From Rhizobium sp. SSA_523 (GTDB lineage: Bacteria; Pseudomonadota; Alphaproteobacteria; Rhizobiales; Rhizobiaceae), in assembly GCF_030435705.1 (NCBI RefSeq), contig NZ_CP129380.1, forward strand, positions 1-64,000: 64,000 nucleotides of DNA, given 5' to 3'. The notes beneath the pieces are model-generated. The model was not told the DNA's origin and made no database searches. It was given only the letters and a program-made list of their open reading frames with translations. A program made the translations under genes and the position numbers. Within the stretch, counting starts at the first letter, position 1; each line of letters begins with the position of its first letter. Shown here one piece after another: positions 41,555 through 50,102 of this stretch.

Positions 41555-41866
41555 ATGAGGTCGGAATCGGAGGCTCTTCAGGCGATAGGGCGGTTACTCA
41601 GGACGTCGCGCAAGACTTTAGGCCTCACCCAAGAGCAGGTTGCGGATATGGCGGGTCTATCGCGTCCGCGGTACCGCGAGATTGAGGCCGGAGCCAGCGC
41701 TGCCCGCACGACCACACTGATCAACATTGGGCGTGCGCTTGGTCTGGAACTGATGCTCATCCCGCAGGCCATGGTCCCAGCAGTTGAAGCTTTGCTGCAG
41801 CCAGATGGCGCCGAAGATGATCTTCCTGCTTTCGTCGCCAGCCCCGATGGTGATGGCGATGTCTGA
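41555..41866 (+). CDS. hipB: HipB-like antitoxin (Xre-family HTH)
   Basis: A 103-residue Cro/C1-type helix-turn-helix protein (LLRTSRKTLGLTQEQVADMAGLSRPRYREIEAGASAARTTTLINIGRALGLELMLI). The C terminus is acidic (DGAEDDLPAFVASPDGDGDV). The last 8 bases overlap the start of hipA, the typical hipBA arrangement. It should repress the operon and neutralise HipA. Confidence 0.87.
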   Translation: MRSESEALQAIGRLLRTSRKTLGLTQEQVADMAGLSRPRYREIEAGASAARTTTLINIGRALGLELMLIPQAMVPAVEALLQPDGAEDDLPAFVASPDGDGDV

Positions 41867-43112
41867 TGCGCCTCTTGATCCAAGATCTGTAACCTCACTT
41901 GACGTACTGCTGAATGACCTGAAGGTCGGCATGATCGTGAGGACGCCGGGAGACTTCAACGCGTTCAGCTTTGAGGAGAGCTATCGACAGACGGGTGGTT
42001 TCCCAGTGCTCAGTTTGTCATTTCGCGCCGCACATGGGGGTTTGCGGAAGGACCCGAAGCCTGTCGCGAGAGCTTTGCCACCGTTCTTTGCAAACCTTCT
42101 TCCAGAGGATAAACTGCGCGAGGCGATGGAGAAGCACCATTCAGGCAGCGTGCGAGCAGGAAATGATTTCGATTTGCTTGCGGCACTTGGATCGGATCTT
42201 CCAGGGGCTGTCCGTATCGTGCCGAGCGAAGGCAGCGTTGTTCGTAATGAGGGGTTGACAACCCCCAGACCGAAGGCCCGGTTTTCGCTCGCTGGTGTGC
42301 AGATGAAACTTTCCGTCATCAAGAACACAGGCAAGGGCGGCGGTCTGACCATCCCCTTAGGCGACGGGCAGGGTTCCTATATCGCCAAATTTCCATCGAC
42401 ATCATTTCCCGGTGTCTCGGAAAACGAATTTGCAAATCTTGCATTGGCCGAAGCGGTAGGTATGGACGTGCCGGAACGCGAGCTTGTAGAACAATCGCAG
42501 TTCGAGGATATCCCGGAGGAGTTTGAGACATTGTCCGACGGCAAAGTCCTCCTCGTCAAACGTTTCGATCGCATTGCCGGTGGTGAGCGCGTCCATATCG
42601 AAGATTTCGCTCAGGTATTCGGCGTCTATCCGTCTCGAAAATATGAGGGGGCCGCCTATCATGATATCGCTGCGGCTCTTGGGGTCGCCGTTTCTTCAGC
42701 GGCAGCCCTTGAGTTCGTGCGACGACTGGCTTTGGCTGTGCTGACAGGAAATGGCGACATGCACCTCAAGAATTGGTCGCTGATTTATCATGGGAAGGGC
42801 GACAAGCCTGCACTCGCCCCAGTCTATGACGTGCTCTCGACCGTCCCATACATTCCGTCGGACGCCATGGCACTGTCGCTGGCCGGTGACAGGCCGTTCA
42901 AGGCAATGAATGCCCAGCGATGGAAAGTCTTCGCTCATCGTGCGCGACTGCCGGAAGCTGCTGTGCTGAAGGCTGTTATGGATACGGTGGAGCGCGTCAA
43001 CCAGTCTTGGTGGTCTTTGCCTGAACGAGCTGTTCTACCCGATAAAGTGTTGGCCCGGGTTGATGCCCACATCAAGCTGATGTTGCCGGTCCTCGGCACG
43101 TGCGCCGACTAG
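41859..43112 (+). CDS. hipA: HipA-family serine/threonine kinase toxin
   Basis: A 417-residue HipA-type kinase, the toxin of a HipBA module. Known HipA proteins phosphorylate glutamyl-tRNA synthetase and induce persistence. The HipA N-terminal domain spans about 10-110. The flexible P-loop-like segment ARFSLAGVQMKLSV follows, then the HipA_C kinase with FDRIAGGERVHIEDFAQVFG, the catalytic loop GNGDMHLKNWS and the metal-binding YDVLST. All key residues are visible. The ATG at 41859 overlaps hipB by 8 bases. Upstream in-frame ATGs at 41847 and 41853 are possible. Confidence 0.9.
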   Translation: MSDAPLDPRSVTSLDVLLNDLKVGMIVRTPGDFNAFSFEESYRQTGGFPVLSLSFRAAHGGLRKDPKPVARALPPFFANLLPEDKLREAMEKHHSGSVRAGNDFDLLAALGSDLPGAVRIVPSEGSVVRNEGLTTPRPKARFSLAGVQMKLSVIKNTGKGGGLTIPLGDGQGSYIAKFPSTSFPGVSENEFANLALAEAVGMDVPERELVEQSQFEDIPEEFETLSDGKVLLVKRFDRIAGGERVHIEDFAQVFGVYPSRKYEGAAYHDIAAALGVAVSSAAALEFVRRLALAVLTGNGDMHLKNWSLIYHGKGDKPALAPVYDVLSTVPYIPSDAMALSLAGDRPFKAMNAQRWKVFAHRARLPEAAVLKAVMDTVERVNQSWWSLPERAVLPDKVLARVDAHIKLMLPVLGTCAD

Positions 43113-43149
43113 CGATTGGTGTTTTTCCGTAAGGTGTTAGCAGTTTCGT

Positions 43150-43196
43150 GGCCGACCAGTACCGACCGGGTTGCTGGTTCGAATATCGTCAAGGCG
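43150..43196. repeat. Right imperfect direct repeat of the recombinase-hipBA segment
   Basis: GGCCGACC (43150-43157) and the 22-base element TGGTTCGA-N6-TCAAGGCG (43175-43196) repeat the pair at 38842-38873, here with a longer gap between the two parts. It lies just past the hipA stop and is the candidate right boundary of the segment. Confidence 0.5.
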
Positions 43197-43202
43197 CATC
43201 CT

Positions 43203-44096
43203 TTACGGCCTAGACGTCATCCACACGCCGACTAGAGTTATCACCAGCCCGCTCAGCATCATCAACGTCAGAGGCTCCGAAAACAGCATCCATGCCCACA
43301 GCATTGTAACTGGCGGGCTGAGGTAGATGGCCGCGCTGACCTTTGCTGCTGGGAAGAGCCGAAGGCTGGTGTAATACACCGAGTAGGCTAGGAACGTCGC
43401 GATCAGCACCAGCCAGGCCATGGCGAGCGCGAATTTCTGCGTGAGAGGAGGCACAAGGCTGCCTTGCATGGACGCGCAAAGCCCGAACAGAACCGCGCCC
43501 GTCAGCATTTGGACACAGAGACTTTGATGGACCGGCATGCCGCTCGTCGAGTTCCTCCTGTTCACAACAGAGGCGAGAGCGAGGATCAACATTGATCCAA
43601 CCGTGAGAATATAGGCCCAGGCCGGAGCGGTGCCTATACCGAGGCTGTCAAAGGATACGATCAACACACCTGAGACTGCGATTGCGGTCCCTTGCCACTG
43701 TCGTGTCGTCAAGCGCTCACCGAGGACGGGTTGCGAGAGGGCAGCAACAGCAAGCGGAAGGAGGTCGGCGATGAGTGCTACCAAACCGGTTGGCACTTTC
43801 TGCTCTATGGCGAGCGCGAAACCGCCCAGGTACAGAAAAACCGCCATGAACCCGAGCAACGCTTGATACCTGACTGCAGCTAGCGACATTCTGGGACCAA
43901 AGGCCAGCGCGAACGGAAGTAAGACCAGTCCGGCCAGCAGGGTGCGCCAGAAGAGCAGCAGCATGACGCTTGCCTCCTCATTCGCATATCGGATCCCCAC
44001 GAACCCGGAGCTCCAGCCAACGATCAGAAGGGTGGCCAATAGCGGCCACGAACAAAGGCGGTGATGTTGGCCCTTAATGCTTTCGAAAAAATTCAT
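43203..44096 (-). CDS. EamA/DMT-family transporter
   Basis: A 297-residue inner-membrane protein with about ten transmembrane helices in two EamA halves (PLLATLLIVGWSSGFVGIRYA and the second starting around AWAYILTVGSMLILALASVVNRR). DMT exporters move amino acids, nucleobases or drugs; the substrate is not deducible. It diverges from a LysR gene 143 bases away that probably controls it. Its stop is only a few bases from the right boundary of the hipBA segment. Confidence 0.88.
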   Translation of the reverse strand: MNFFESIKGQHHRLCSWPLLATLLIVGWSSGFVGIRYANEEASVMLLLFWRTLLAGLVLLPFALAFGPRMSLAAVRYQALLGFMAVFLYLGGFALAIEQKVPTGLVALIADLLPLAVAALSQPVLGERLTTRQWQGTAIAVSGVLIVSFDSLGIGTAPAWAYILTVGSMLILALASVVNRRNSTSGMPVHQSLCVQMLTGAVLFGLCASMQGSLVPPLTQKFALAMAWLVLIATFLAYSVYYTSLRLFPAAKVSAAIYLSPPVTMLWAWMLFSEPLTLMMLSGLVITLVGVWMTSRP

Positions 44097-44239
44097 TGTG
44101 CCTCGTACATGCAGCTACGTTCCAGGATTAACGAGCCGACATCGCAATGCCGCATGACAAATGTCGATGATGCCATGACATTCGTTCTGTATCTGTCATA
44201 CTGTTAGGATCGCCCTGCAACACTGACGCGGATGTCAGG

Positions 44240-45127
44240 ATGATCGAGATCAACAGTCGCCGTTTGGAAATTGACGCACTGCGGGCAATGCGCGCGATCA
44301 AGCACCACGGCGGAATCACCAGGGCAGCGGCTGCCTTAGGACTTTCGCAATCGGCCGTCAGCCACAAGATTCGGCGACTTGAGCTGAATCTTGACTGCGA
44401 GTTGCTCTCGCGCCGAACAGGCGGCCCAGTTTTCACCACAGCTGGTCAAGAGCTCCTGGACTATGCGAACAAGATACTAGACCTGCACGACGAGGCTTTG
44501 CGGAGTCTCGCGAAGACGCCACTCGCTGGCCGACTGCTGCTGGGTTTTACTGAGGATACGGCTTGCAGCGACCTTGCACGCGTACTTGGACGCTTCAAAA
44601 AACTGCACCCGCATGTGGCTGTTAAGACGAAGGTTCGTATGAGTCTTGTCCTCCGCGGCATGCTGGAGCGAGCCGAGTTGGACGCCGCGATAGTTCAGAT
44701 TTTTGATCATGAAGTGAGGCCGACGGATGTTGTTCTCTACAATGAAGCTCTTCGCTGGGTAAGCCATCCCGAGCTAGAGCTGCGACGCGAAGAGCCAGTC
44801 CCGTTCTTGTCCTTCGATGAGGACTGCTTTTATCGGAAGTGGGCGCTTGATGTAGGGCGGGATGATGTCGTTCTGGAAACGGTTTTTGAGTGCTCCAGCT
44901 CGGCGGGTATTGTCTCTGCGGTCAATGCCGGGATGGGAGTCGCATTGTTGAGCGATCGTCATATCAGGCGCGACATGCGCCTCATTACCGATCGCTTACC
45001 CGCGCCCCCTTCGCTTGCCTATGTTGTACGGCGGGCACGGAAGGCGCGGAACCCGGCTCTTGATAGCCTCGTCGCTGAAATACAAGCCGAGGTTGGGCGT
45101 CACGGAGGACTGGCGTTGATTGGCTAA
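44240..45127 (+). CDS. LysR-family transcriptional regulator
   Basis: A 295-residue LysR regulator with the helix-turn-helix in residues 10-70 (AMRAIKHHGGITRAAAALGLSQSAVSHKIRRLELNL) and an effector domain behind. Divergent from the DMT exporter. The shared promoter contains ATGTC-N11-GACAT, which fits a LysR half-site pair, but it is weak. The start is an ATG close to AGG. The inducer is unknown. Confidence 0.87.
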   Translation: MIEINSRRLEIDALRAMRAIKHHGGITRAAAALGLSQSAVSHKIRRLELNLDCELLSRRTGGPVFTTAGQELLDYANKILDLHDEALRSLAKTPLAGRLLLGFTEDTACSDLARVLGRFKKLHPHVAVKTKVRMSLVLRGMLERAELDAAIVQIFDHEVRPTDVVLYNEALRWVSHPELELRREEPVPFLSFDEDCFYRKWALDVGRDDVVLETVFECSSSAGIVSAVNAGMGVALLSDRHIRRDMRLITDRLPAPPSLAYVVRRARKARNPALDSLVAEIQAEVGRHGGLALIG

Positions 45128-45374
45128 GTTCGACTGGGTTCGGCTTGATGCCACCATCGTTGCCAACGCCGCTCATATAGTCCCAGTGCCGAGAGGCAGG
45201 CGCCACCCGAATGTGGGCCGGGCCCTATGACCCAGCCCGTGCCGCGATCAGAATTGTCGTCGATGGGACCAGAGAATAAGTGGCGACGCGGGTAACAAGC
45301 GACCCATTGCTGTGCCCTCTATGTATTCCCCCATCGACGAACGATCTAGCTCCTACATCGTCGCCATCAGGTTC

Positions 45375-46367
45375 TCATCTCACCATGCCAGCTTCACCAT
45401 CGGAATAGTTCACCGGCATCCAGTCGAAGTGTTCGCCTTCTTTGAGGACATTGCCGATCCCCGGAAAGGCGATGTGCGCGCCGGCGACGAGATAGCCTTC
45501 CGCGCCGGCTTCGACGAAGGCTTCGCGCCGAGATCGCACCGCGCCTGAACGATCCACGTCGAACTCGATGGTCACCTCAGGCTGCTCGAACTGAACGATA
45601 TCGCCGTGGGTGATGTCGCCCCAAAACACCAGTTTCTTGCCGCCGCTTTCAACCACGATCGAGCTGTGGCCCGGAGTATGGCCAGGCCGCAGGATCGATT
45701 GGAAACCCGAAACCACCTCCTCATCATCCTGGAACACTTCAACCCGACCCCGCTCAAGATACGGCCGAAGGCACTCCTCCGCCTCCTTAAACAGTTGCTG
45801 GTTCAAGCCTTCCGGTCGCGCCTCCGCCGGGGTTTTCAGCCAGAATTCAAGTTCACGCGCGGGAACATGCAGGGTTGCGTTTTCAAAGACGAGCTTCCCG
45901 TCCCGAACCAGGCCACCGGAATGATCCGTGTGGACATGGGTCAAAATGACATGATCAATCTCAGAGGCCTTGTAGCCGGACGCTTCCAGGTTGGCGAATA
46001 GATGCCCGGCCTCCGCGCCTAAGTAGCTACCACTACCGGCATCTATGAGGACGAGACGCTGACCGTCATTGACGAGGAAGGCGTTGACCGACGTGTCAGT
46101 CGGAATGTCACGGTAAGCTGCGCGCAGCAGTCGAGCGGCTTGCTCTGCAGTCACGTCACGATACATTTCTGGAAGAGGGAGCGGCAATGTGCCATCGGAG
46201 AGTGCCGTGATTTCCAGATCGCCCAGAGCCATCCTGTAGAAACCGGGCGACTGAAAGTGTTGCTTGGGGGCAGCCGCGAAAGTAAGGGAAGGGGCTCCCG
46301 AAATGGCCGCGACCGTGGCTAACATGGACGCCCCCTTGAGGACGTTTCGTCGTGTTACGCTATTCAT
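45375..46367 (-). CDS. Exported MBL-fold metallo-hydrolase
   Basis: A 330-residue metallo-beta-lactamase-fold protein. It begins MNSVTRRNVLKGASMLATVAAISGAPSLTFA, a Tat-type signal (RRNVLK) with a hydrophobic stretch, so it is probably exported folded. The zinc motif is ILTHVHTDHSGG (HxHxDH). Later ligands are in RPGHTPGHSSI and GDITH. The family includes lactonases and quorum-quenching enzymes, but the substrate is unknown. The ATG at 46367 follows AAGGA. It is monocistronic. Confidence 0.88.
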   Translation of the reverse strand: MNSVTRRNVLKGASMLATVAAISGAPSLTFAAAPKQHFQSPGFYRMALGDLEITALSDGTLPLPLPEMYRDVTAEQAARLLRAAYRDIPTDTSVNAFLVNDGQRLVLIDAGSGSYLGAEAGHLFANLEASGYKASEIDHVILTHVHTDHSGGLVRDGKLVFENATLHVPARELEFWLKTPAEARPEGLNQQLFKEAEECLRPYLERGRVEVFQDDEEVVSGFQSILRPGHTPGHSSIVVESGGKKLVFWGDITHGDIVQFEQPEVTIEFDVDRSGAVRSRREAFVEAGAEGYLVAGAHIAFPGIGNVLKEGEHFDWMPVNYSDGEAGMVR

Positions 46368-46525
46368 GATAAATCCTTCATCCATTGTCACCGAGCAGCA
46401 CCAATTCGATGCGCGCGGCGATTACGGGATGAAAGTAAGTGGTGGTCGTTCGGGCGATTAGGCACCGAACCTTGATCGCGCTGTCAGCGATTTGATTACA
46501 ATAAGGGATCGAGCAGTGAGACTGC

Positions 46526-47428
46526 TCAGGTCAGCTGCAGCACGTTTTCGAGGTTCTCACTCAGATAGTCGATGAAGGACCGGACCTTGAGAGGCTGGAC
46601 GCGTCCACCGGCCCTGACGGCATACAATATGGCACTGGGTCCGGACCATTCAGGGAGAATACGGACGACGTCGCCGGTTTCCACCGCTTGATGGGCGAGG
46701 TGGGGATTGGTGAGCTGTATGCCCTGTCCTCGGATCAGAAATTCGAACAAGGCCTCCGGGTCTGTTGCGACAACCGCCGGGTTGATCGGGAAATCCATTA
46801 CCTCACTCTGCCTTGTCAAAGGCCATGAGTGCTGAGGCTTCCCGTAAAACAATTGCGTCACCAGGCAGGCATGGTCTTTCAGCTGCGACGGATGTTGTGG
46901 GACTCCGTGCTGCTGAAGGTATTGCCTCGACGCGTAAAGGCCTGTCTGAACGTTGGCCAAGCGACGGGCGGCGAGGTTGGAATCGGGCATGGGGCCGTTC
47001 CACAAGCGGCAGGCGACATCGATATCCTCCTGCACGATGTTCTTGACGTCGTGGTCGAGAAGCAGTTGCAGTTTGACCTCTGGATAGGCTTCTCGAAACC
47101 CGACCATGAGCGGGGCGAGGGCCTTGGTGACTAGCCAGTGCGGCGCCGTCACCCTCAACCACCCAGAGGGTTTGCCATGCACCTGCTCGACCGCGCTCTC
47201 CGCGTCACCGATAAGCCGCGCGAGATCGCGACAACGATCAAAATAGATCGATCCCGCCTCCGTCAGACGTATGTTGCGGGTGGTTCTGTGAAGGAGCTTC
47301 ACCCCCAGCCTCTGCTCCAGGTCCTGCACCTTCTTGCTGATCCGCGCCTTCGATGTTCTGAAGCTCTCCGCTGCAGCGGTGAAGCTTCCCCGCTCGACGA
47401 CTTCAACGAAGGCTAGCGTGTCGCTCAT
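46526..47428 (-). CDS. LysR-family transcriptional regulator, coupled to TetR
   Basis: A 300-residue LysR regulator (MSDTLAFVEVVERGSFTAAAESF, then TSKARISKKVQDLEQRLGVKLLHRTTR). Its ATG at 47428 overlaps the TGA of the upstream TetR gene in ATGA, so both are made from one transcript. A TetR-LysR operon divergent from an SDR suggests two layers of control over that enzyme. The in-frame codon at 47440 is a less likely start. Confidence 0.88.
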   Translation of the reverse strand: MSDTLAFVEVVERGSFTAAAESFRTSKARISKKVQDLEQRLGVKLLHRTTRNIRLTEAGSIYFDRCRDLARLIGDAESAVEQVHGKPSGWLRVTAPHWLVTKALAPLMVGFREAYPEVKLQLLLDHDVKNIVQEDIDVACRLWNGPMPDSNLAARRLANVQTGLYASRQYLQQHGVPQHPSQLKDHACLVTQLFYGKPQHSWPLTRQSEVMDFPINPAVVATDPEALFEFLIRGQGIQLTNPHLAHQAVETGDVVRILPEWSGPSAILYAVRAGGRVQPLKVRSFIDYLSENLENVLQLT

Positions 47429-48120
47429 GTCTCGAAGCATCTATGTCGTTCCTCAGGCGGCCGGATTGTCGCACACACCTCACCGGATGCCATAGCGAGG
47501 TAGGCGAGACACATGCGCTTCAACTCATCGCGTATGGAAGTCTGCTCCGAAGGTGGCAGGTTGCGCTCGAAAACATTCCTGACCGTTCCGAAGATGACGG
47601 AGAGAAGCGTGAGGTTGACGAGATCGATGTTTTCGTAGCGAGCATCAGGAGCGCTCAGCAGCATCGCCCTCGTCGCTACATCCATACGCTTGGCGAAAGC
47701 ATCAATCAGCGCCTCATTATCCAGTTCTACCGCAGAGCTGTAGAGTGCGCGCGTGACATCGCTACGCTCCGTCTTTGCTTCCCAGTAAGTGGTAATAAGC
47801 GCCTCGACCATCTCGTCGGTCGACCGAGCATGGTGTGTACGGCAGGTCATCTCCACGCGCTCCGCCAATTTGTCGAGATAGCGTTCGTTGAGCGCGTAGA
47901 GCAAGGACTTCTTGTGGGGAAAGTACTGGTACATCGTACCGACCGAAACGCCGGCGCGCTCAGCCACACGCGTGGTGGTCAGCCGGTGCGTTCCCTCCGT
48001 AATCAAAACCTGAATAGTCGCCTCGAAAATAGCGTCGATCGTAGTGGCGGAGCGGGCCTGACGCGGCTGTTTCCGGGCCTTGAGGTGGCGAGGGGGAGGC
48101 ACATCCATATGCGAATCCAA
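47425..48120 (-). CDS. TetR/AcrR-family regulator
   Basis: A 231-residue TetR repressor. Helix-turn-helix at about residues 20-70 (RSATTIDAIFEATIQVLITEGTHRLTTTRVAERAGVSVGTMYQYFPHKKSLL). The C-terminal half is the ligand and dimer domain. It diverges from an SDR gene, and an imperfect inverted repeat between them overlaps the SDR ribosome-binding region. An ATG at 48108 is an alternative start. Stop codon coupled to the LysR gene. Confidence 0.9.
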   Translation of the reverse strand: MDSHMDVPPPRHLKARKQPRQARSATTIDAIFEATIQVLITEGTHRLTTTRVAERAGVSVGTMYQYFPHKKSLLYALNERYLDKLAERVEMTCRTHHARSTDEMVEALITTYWEAKTERSDVTRALYSSAVELDNEALIDAFAKRMDVATRAMLLSAPDARYENIDLVNLTLLSVIFGTVRNVFERNLPPSEQTSIRDELKRMCLAYLAMASGEVCATIRPPEERHRCFET

Positions 48121-48143
48121 AATCCGAACTATCCTTCATATAT

Positions 48144-48176
48144 TTACCGTTGCATCCTTCCCAAATGCAAAGGTGA
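48144..48176. promoter_or_regulatory. TetR operator between the regulator and the SDR
   Basis: TTACCGTTGCAT (48144-48155) and ATGCAAAGGTGA (48165-48176) are 12-base arms matching at 10 of 12 positions around a 9-base spacer. The right arm ends 4 bases before the SDR start codon, so a bound repressor would block that gene and likely its own. Confidence 0.6.
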
Positions 48177-48180
48177 ATGA

Positions 48181-48912
48181 ATGACAGATACAAAGAAAAT
48201 CGCGCTCGTCACAGGCGCTAACAAGGGCATCGGCTTGGAGATCGCAAAGCAATTGGCGGAGGCCGGTGTCACTGTAATCATGGGCGCCCGCAGCTATGCC
48301 CGCGGCGACACGGCTGCGAAGGAACTGACCCAGGCCGGATTGGCTGTGGAAGCCATCGAGCTGGATCTTAATCGCGAGGAGACAGTCCGAGTTGCAGCTG
48401 CAGCCATCTCGGCCCGCCACGGCAGGCTCGATATTCTTGTCAACAATGCCGGTGTCGTCGACGCTGAGGACGGGCCGCCTTCGGTTGCAACGGTCGGTGC
48501 GGCCAGACGGTTGATGGAGACGAACTTTCTCGGGACGCTGGCCGTTACACAGGCCATGTTACCGCTCTTGCACAAGTCGAGCGCTGGCCGGATCGTCAAT
48601 CTGGCGACGACGCTTGGCTCGCTCACGGTGAATGGTGATCCTACTTCTCCGTACTACGAGGCACGCCTGATTGGCTACAACGCCTCGAAGGCGGCGTTGA
48701 ATATGCTTACGGTGCAACTGGCCGCCGAACTCAAGGGCACCTCCATCATCGTGAACTCGGTCGCGCCAGGCTATGTTAGGACGGACCTGACGGGAGGCAA
48801 TGGCTACATGACACCGGAAGAGGGGGCCCGCCTTCCGGTCCAATATGCTTTGCTCGACGACAATGCGGTTTCTGGCCGATTTGTTGCCCCCGAGGGCTCT
48901 GTCGGTTGGTAG
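48181..48912 (+). CDS. Short-chain dehydrogenase/reductase
   Basis: A 243-residue SDR with the NAD(P) motif TGANKGIG, NNAG in DILVNNAGVV, and the catalytic Tyr/Lys in GYNASKAALN. The usual active-site Ser appears as a Thr in VNLATTLGSL, which is a substitution to note. It is divergent from the TetR-LysR operon and is its obvious target. It probably reduces a reactive carbonyl; the substrate is unknown. Confidence 0.9.
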   Translation: MTDTKKIALVTGANKGIGLEIAKQLAEAGVTVIMGARSYARGDTAAKELTQAGLAVEAIELDLNREETVRVAAAAISARHGRLDILVNNAGVVDAEDGPPSVATVGAARRLMETNFLGTLAVTQAMLPLLHKSSAGRIVNLATTLGSLTVNGDPTSPYYEARLIGYNASKAALNMLTVQLAAELKGTSIIVNSVAPGYVRTDLTGGNGYMTPEEGARLPVQYALLDDNAVSGRFVAPEGSVGW

Positions 48913-49053
48913 CGTCACGTTATCCGGCCGGCCTATGCCGGCCCTTTCCGACATCTCTGTCGCGCGACCGCGAACCACGCCTTTGCCCGGGCATCAATAG
49001 CGGGCGTCAGTGAAACGGATTATCGGCGAAGGCACCAAGTCCCAAGGAAACAC

Positions 49054-50055
49054 ATGGTAGAGACAGTCGCAACCTCCGATCATCCTGATCCCGGTCCTCT
49101 ATCGCCAGAGGATGATGGGGATTTTCCGCCGGGCGCAGATGCACCTATGCTGGACCGAACTGTCCCCGATCGCACGTCACCGCGTGGGCTGGAGCAGTTC
49201 ATAGCAGGCCGAACCTTGTTGAGCGGAGACGGTCTGGCCTGGAGTGATCTGTTCGTACAAGTCTACTCACGCCATCAGAACCAGGAGCCGTTTCTGGTCC
49301 CGGCAGTGGCCGAGCCGCTCGTGGTCTGGGTTATGTCGGGTGAGGCCATCGTCGAAGAGCGAGATCTCGATGGAGAGTGGCAGACTGCCCGTGTTAACGT
49401 TGGCGATTTCTTTTTGACCCGAGCAGACCGGCCTTATGAGATGCGATGGCGCGCTCTCGGATCTGATCCGTTTCAGGTGATGCACCTCTACATTTCTGTC
49501 CCTCTGTTCGAGCGGGTGGCAGGCGATGTTCTTGGCTGCGACACTCTTCCACGATTGCGCGATGTGTCGGGAGGTCAGGATCCACGGCTCGCACATTTCC
49601 TGGCTCTCATTCACCACGAGCTCACGGCGCAAGGTAGGGGGAGCCAGTTGTATGTCGAAGGGCTAGCCCAGTGTCTTGCTGTTCATCTAATACGAAACTA
49701 CGCCTCTAACGGCGGCGATGATGATCGGCAACCCGCATTGCCCGGCTACAAGCTGAGAAGGGCGATCGCTCATCTGGAAGAACACTTGGCCGAACCGTTC
49801 AATCTGGCGGAGCTTGCGGAAAAGGCTGGGATGAGCCCTTTCCACTTCAGCCGCTTGTTCAAGAAAGCGACAGGGCTGTCACCTTCTCGCCACTTCATCC
49901 GTCAACGGATGGCGCGCGCCCAGCAACTTCTACAAGAGACAGATCTCAGCATCATCCGAGTAGGCATTGCTGTCGGATACACCAGCCCGAGCCATTTCTC
50001 GCAAGTCTTCAGACGGGAGACGGGACTTTTGCCCAGCCACTATCGCAAGACGTGA
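49054..50055 (+). CDS. AraC-family regulator with cupin sensor
   Basis: A 333-residue regulator. Residues 30-190 are a cupin-type effector domain (VWVMSGEAIVEERDLDGEWQT, VGDFFLTRADRPYEMRW). The C-terminal 100 residues are two AraC helix-turn-helices (FNLAELAEKAGMSPFHFSRLFKKATGLSPSRHFIRQRM and IAVGYTSPSHFSQVFRRETGLLPSHYRK). AAGGAAA precedes the ATG. It is convergent with the DUF1835 gene; its likely targets are the nearby oxidoreductases, which is inference. Confidence 0.9.
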   Translation: MVETVATSDHPDPGPLSPEDDGDFPPGADAPMLDRTVPDRTSPRGLEQFIAGRTLLSGDGLAWSDLFVQVYSRHQNQEPFLVPAVAEPLVVWVMSGEAIVEERDLDGEWQTARVNVGDFFLTRADRPYEMRWRALGSDPFQVMHLYISVPLFERVAGDVLGCDTLPRLRDVSGGQDPRLAHFLALIHHELTAQGRGSQLYVEGLAQCLAVHLIRNYASNGGDDDRQPALPGYKLRRAIAHLEEHLAEPFNLAELAEKAGMSPFHFSRLFKKATGLSPSRHFIRQRMARAQQLLQETDLSIIRVGIAVGYTSPSHFSQVFRRETGLLPSHYRKT

Positions 50056-50102
50056 AAACTGAACGCCGCATATCCGGGGTCGTCTTCCGGTGTACTCACA
50101 CA

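Noticed and set aside
43150..43196. Insertion-sequence terminal repeats around hipBA
   Set aside because: The repeats are direct, not inverted, no transposase is present, and the recombinase is of the tyrosine type, so an integrative element fits better than an IS.
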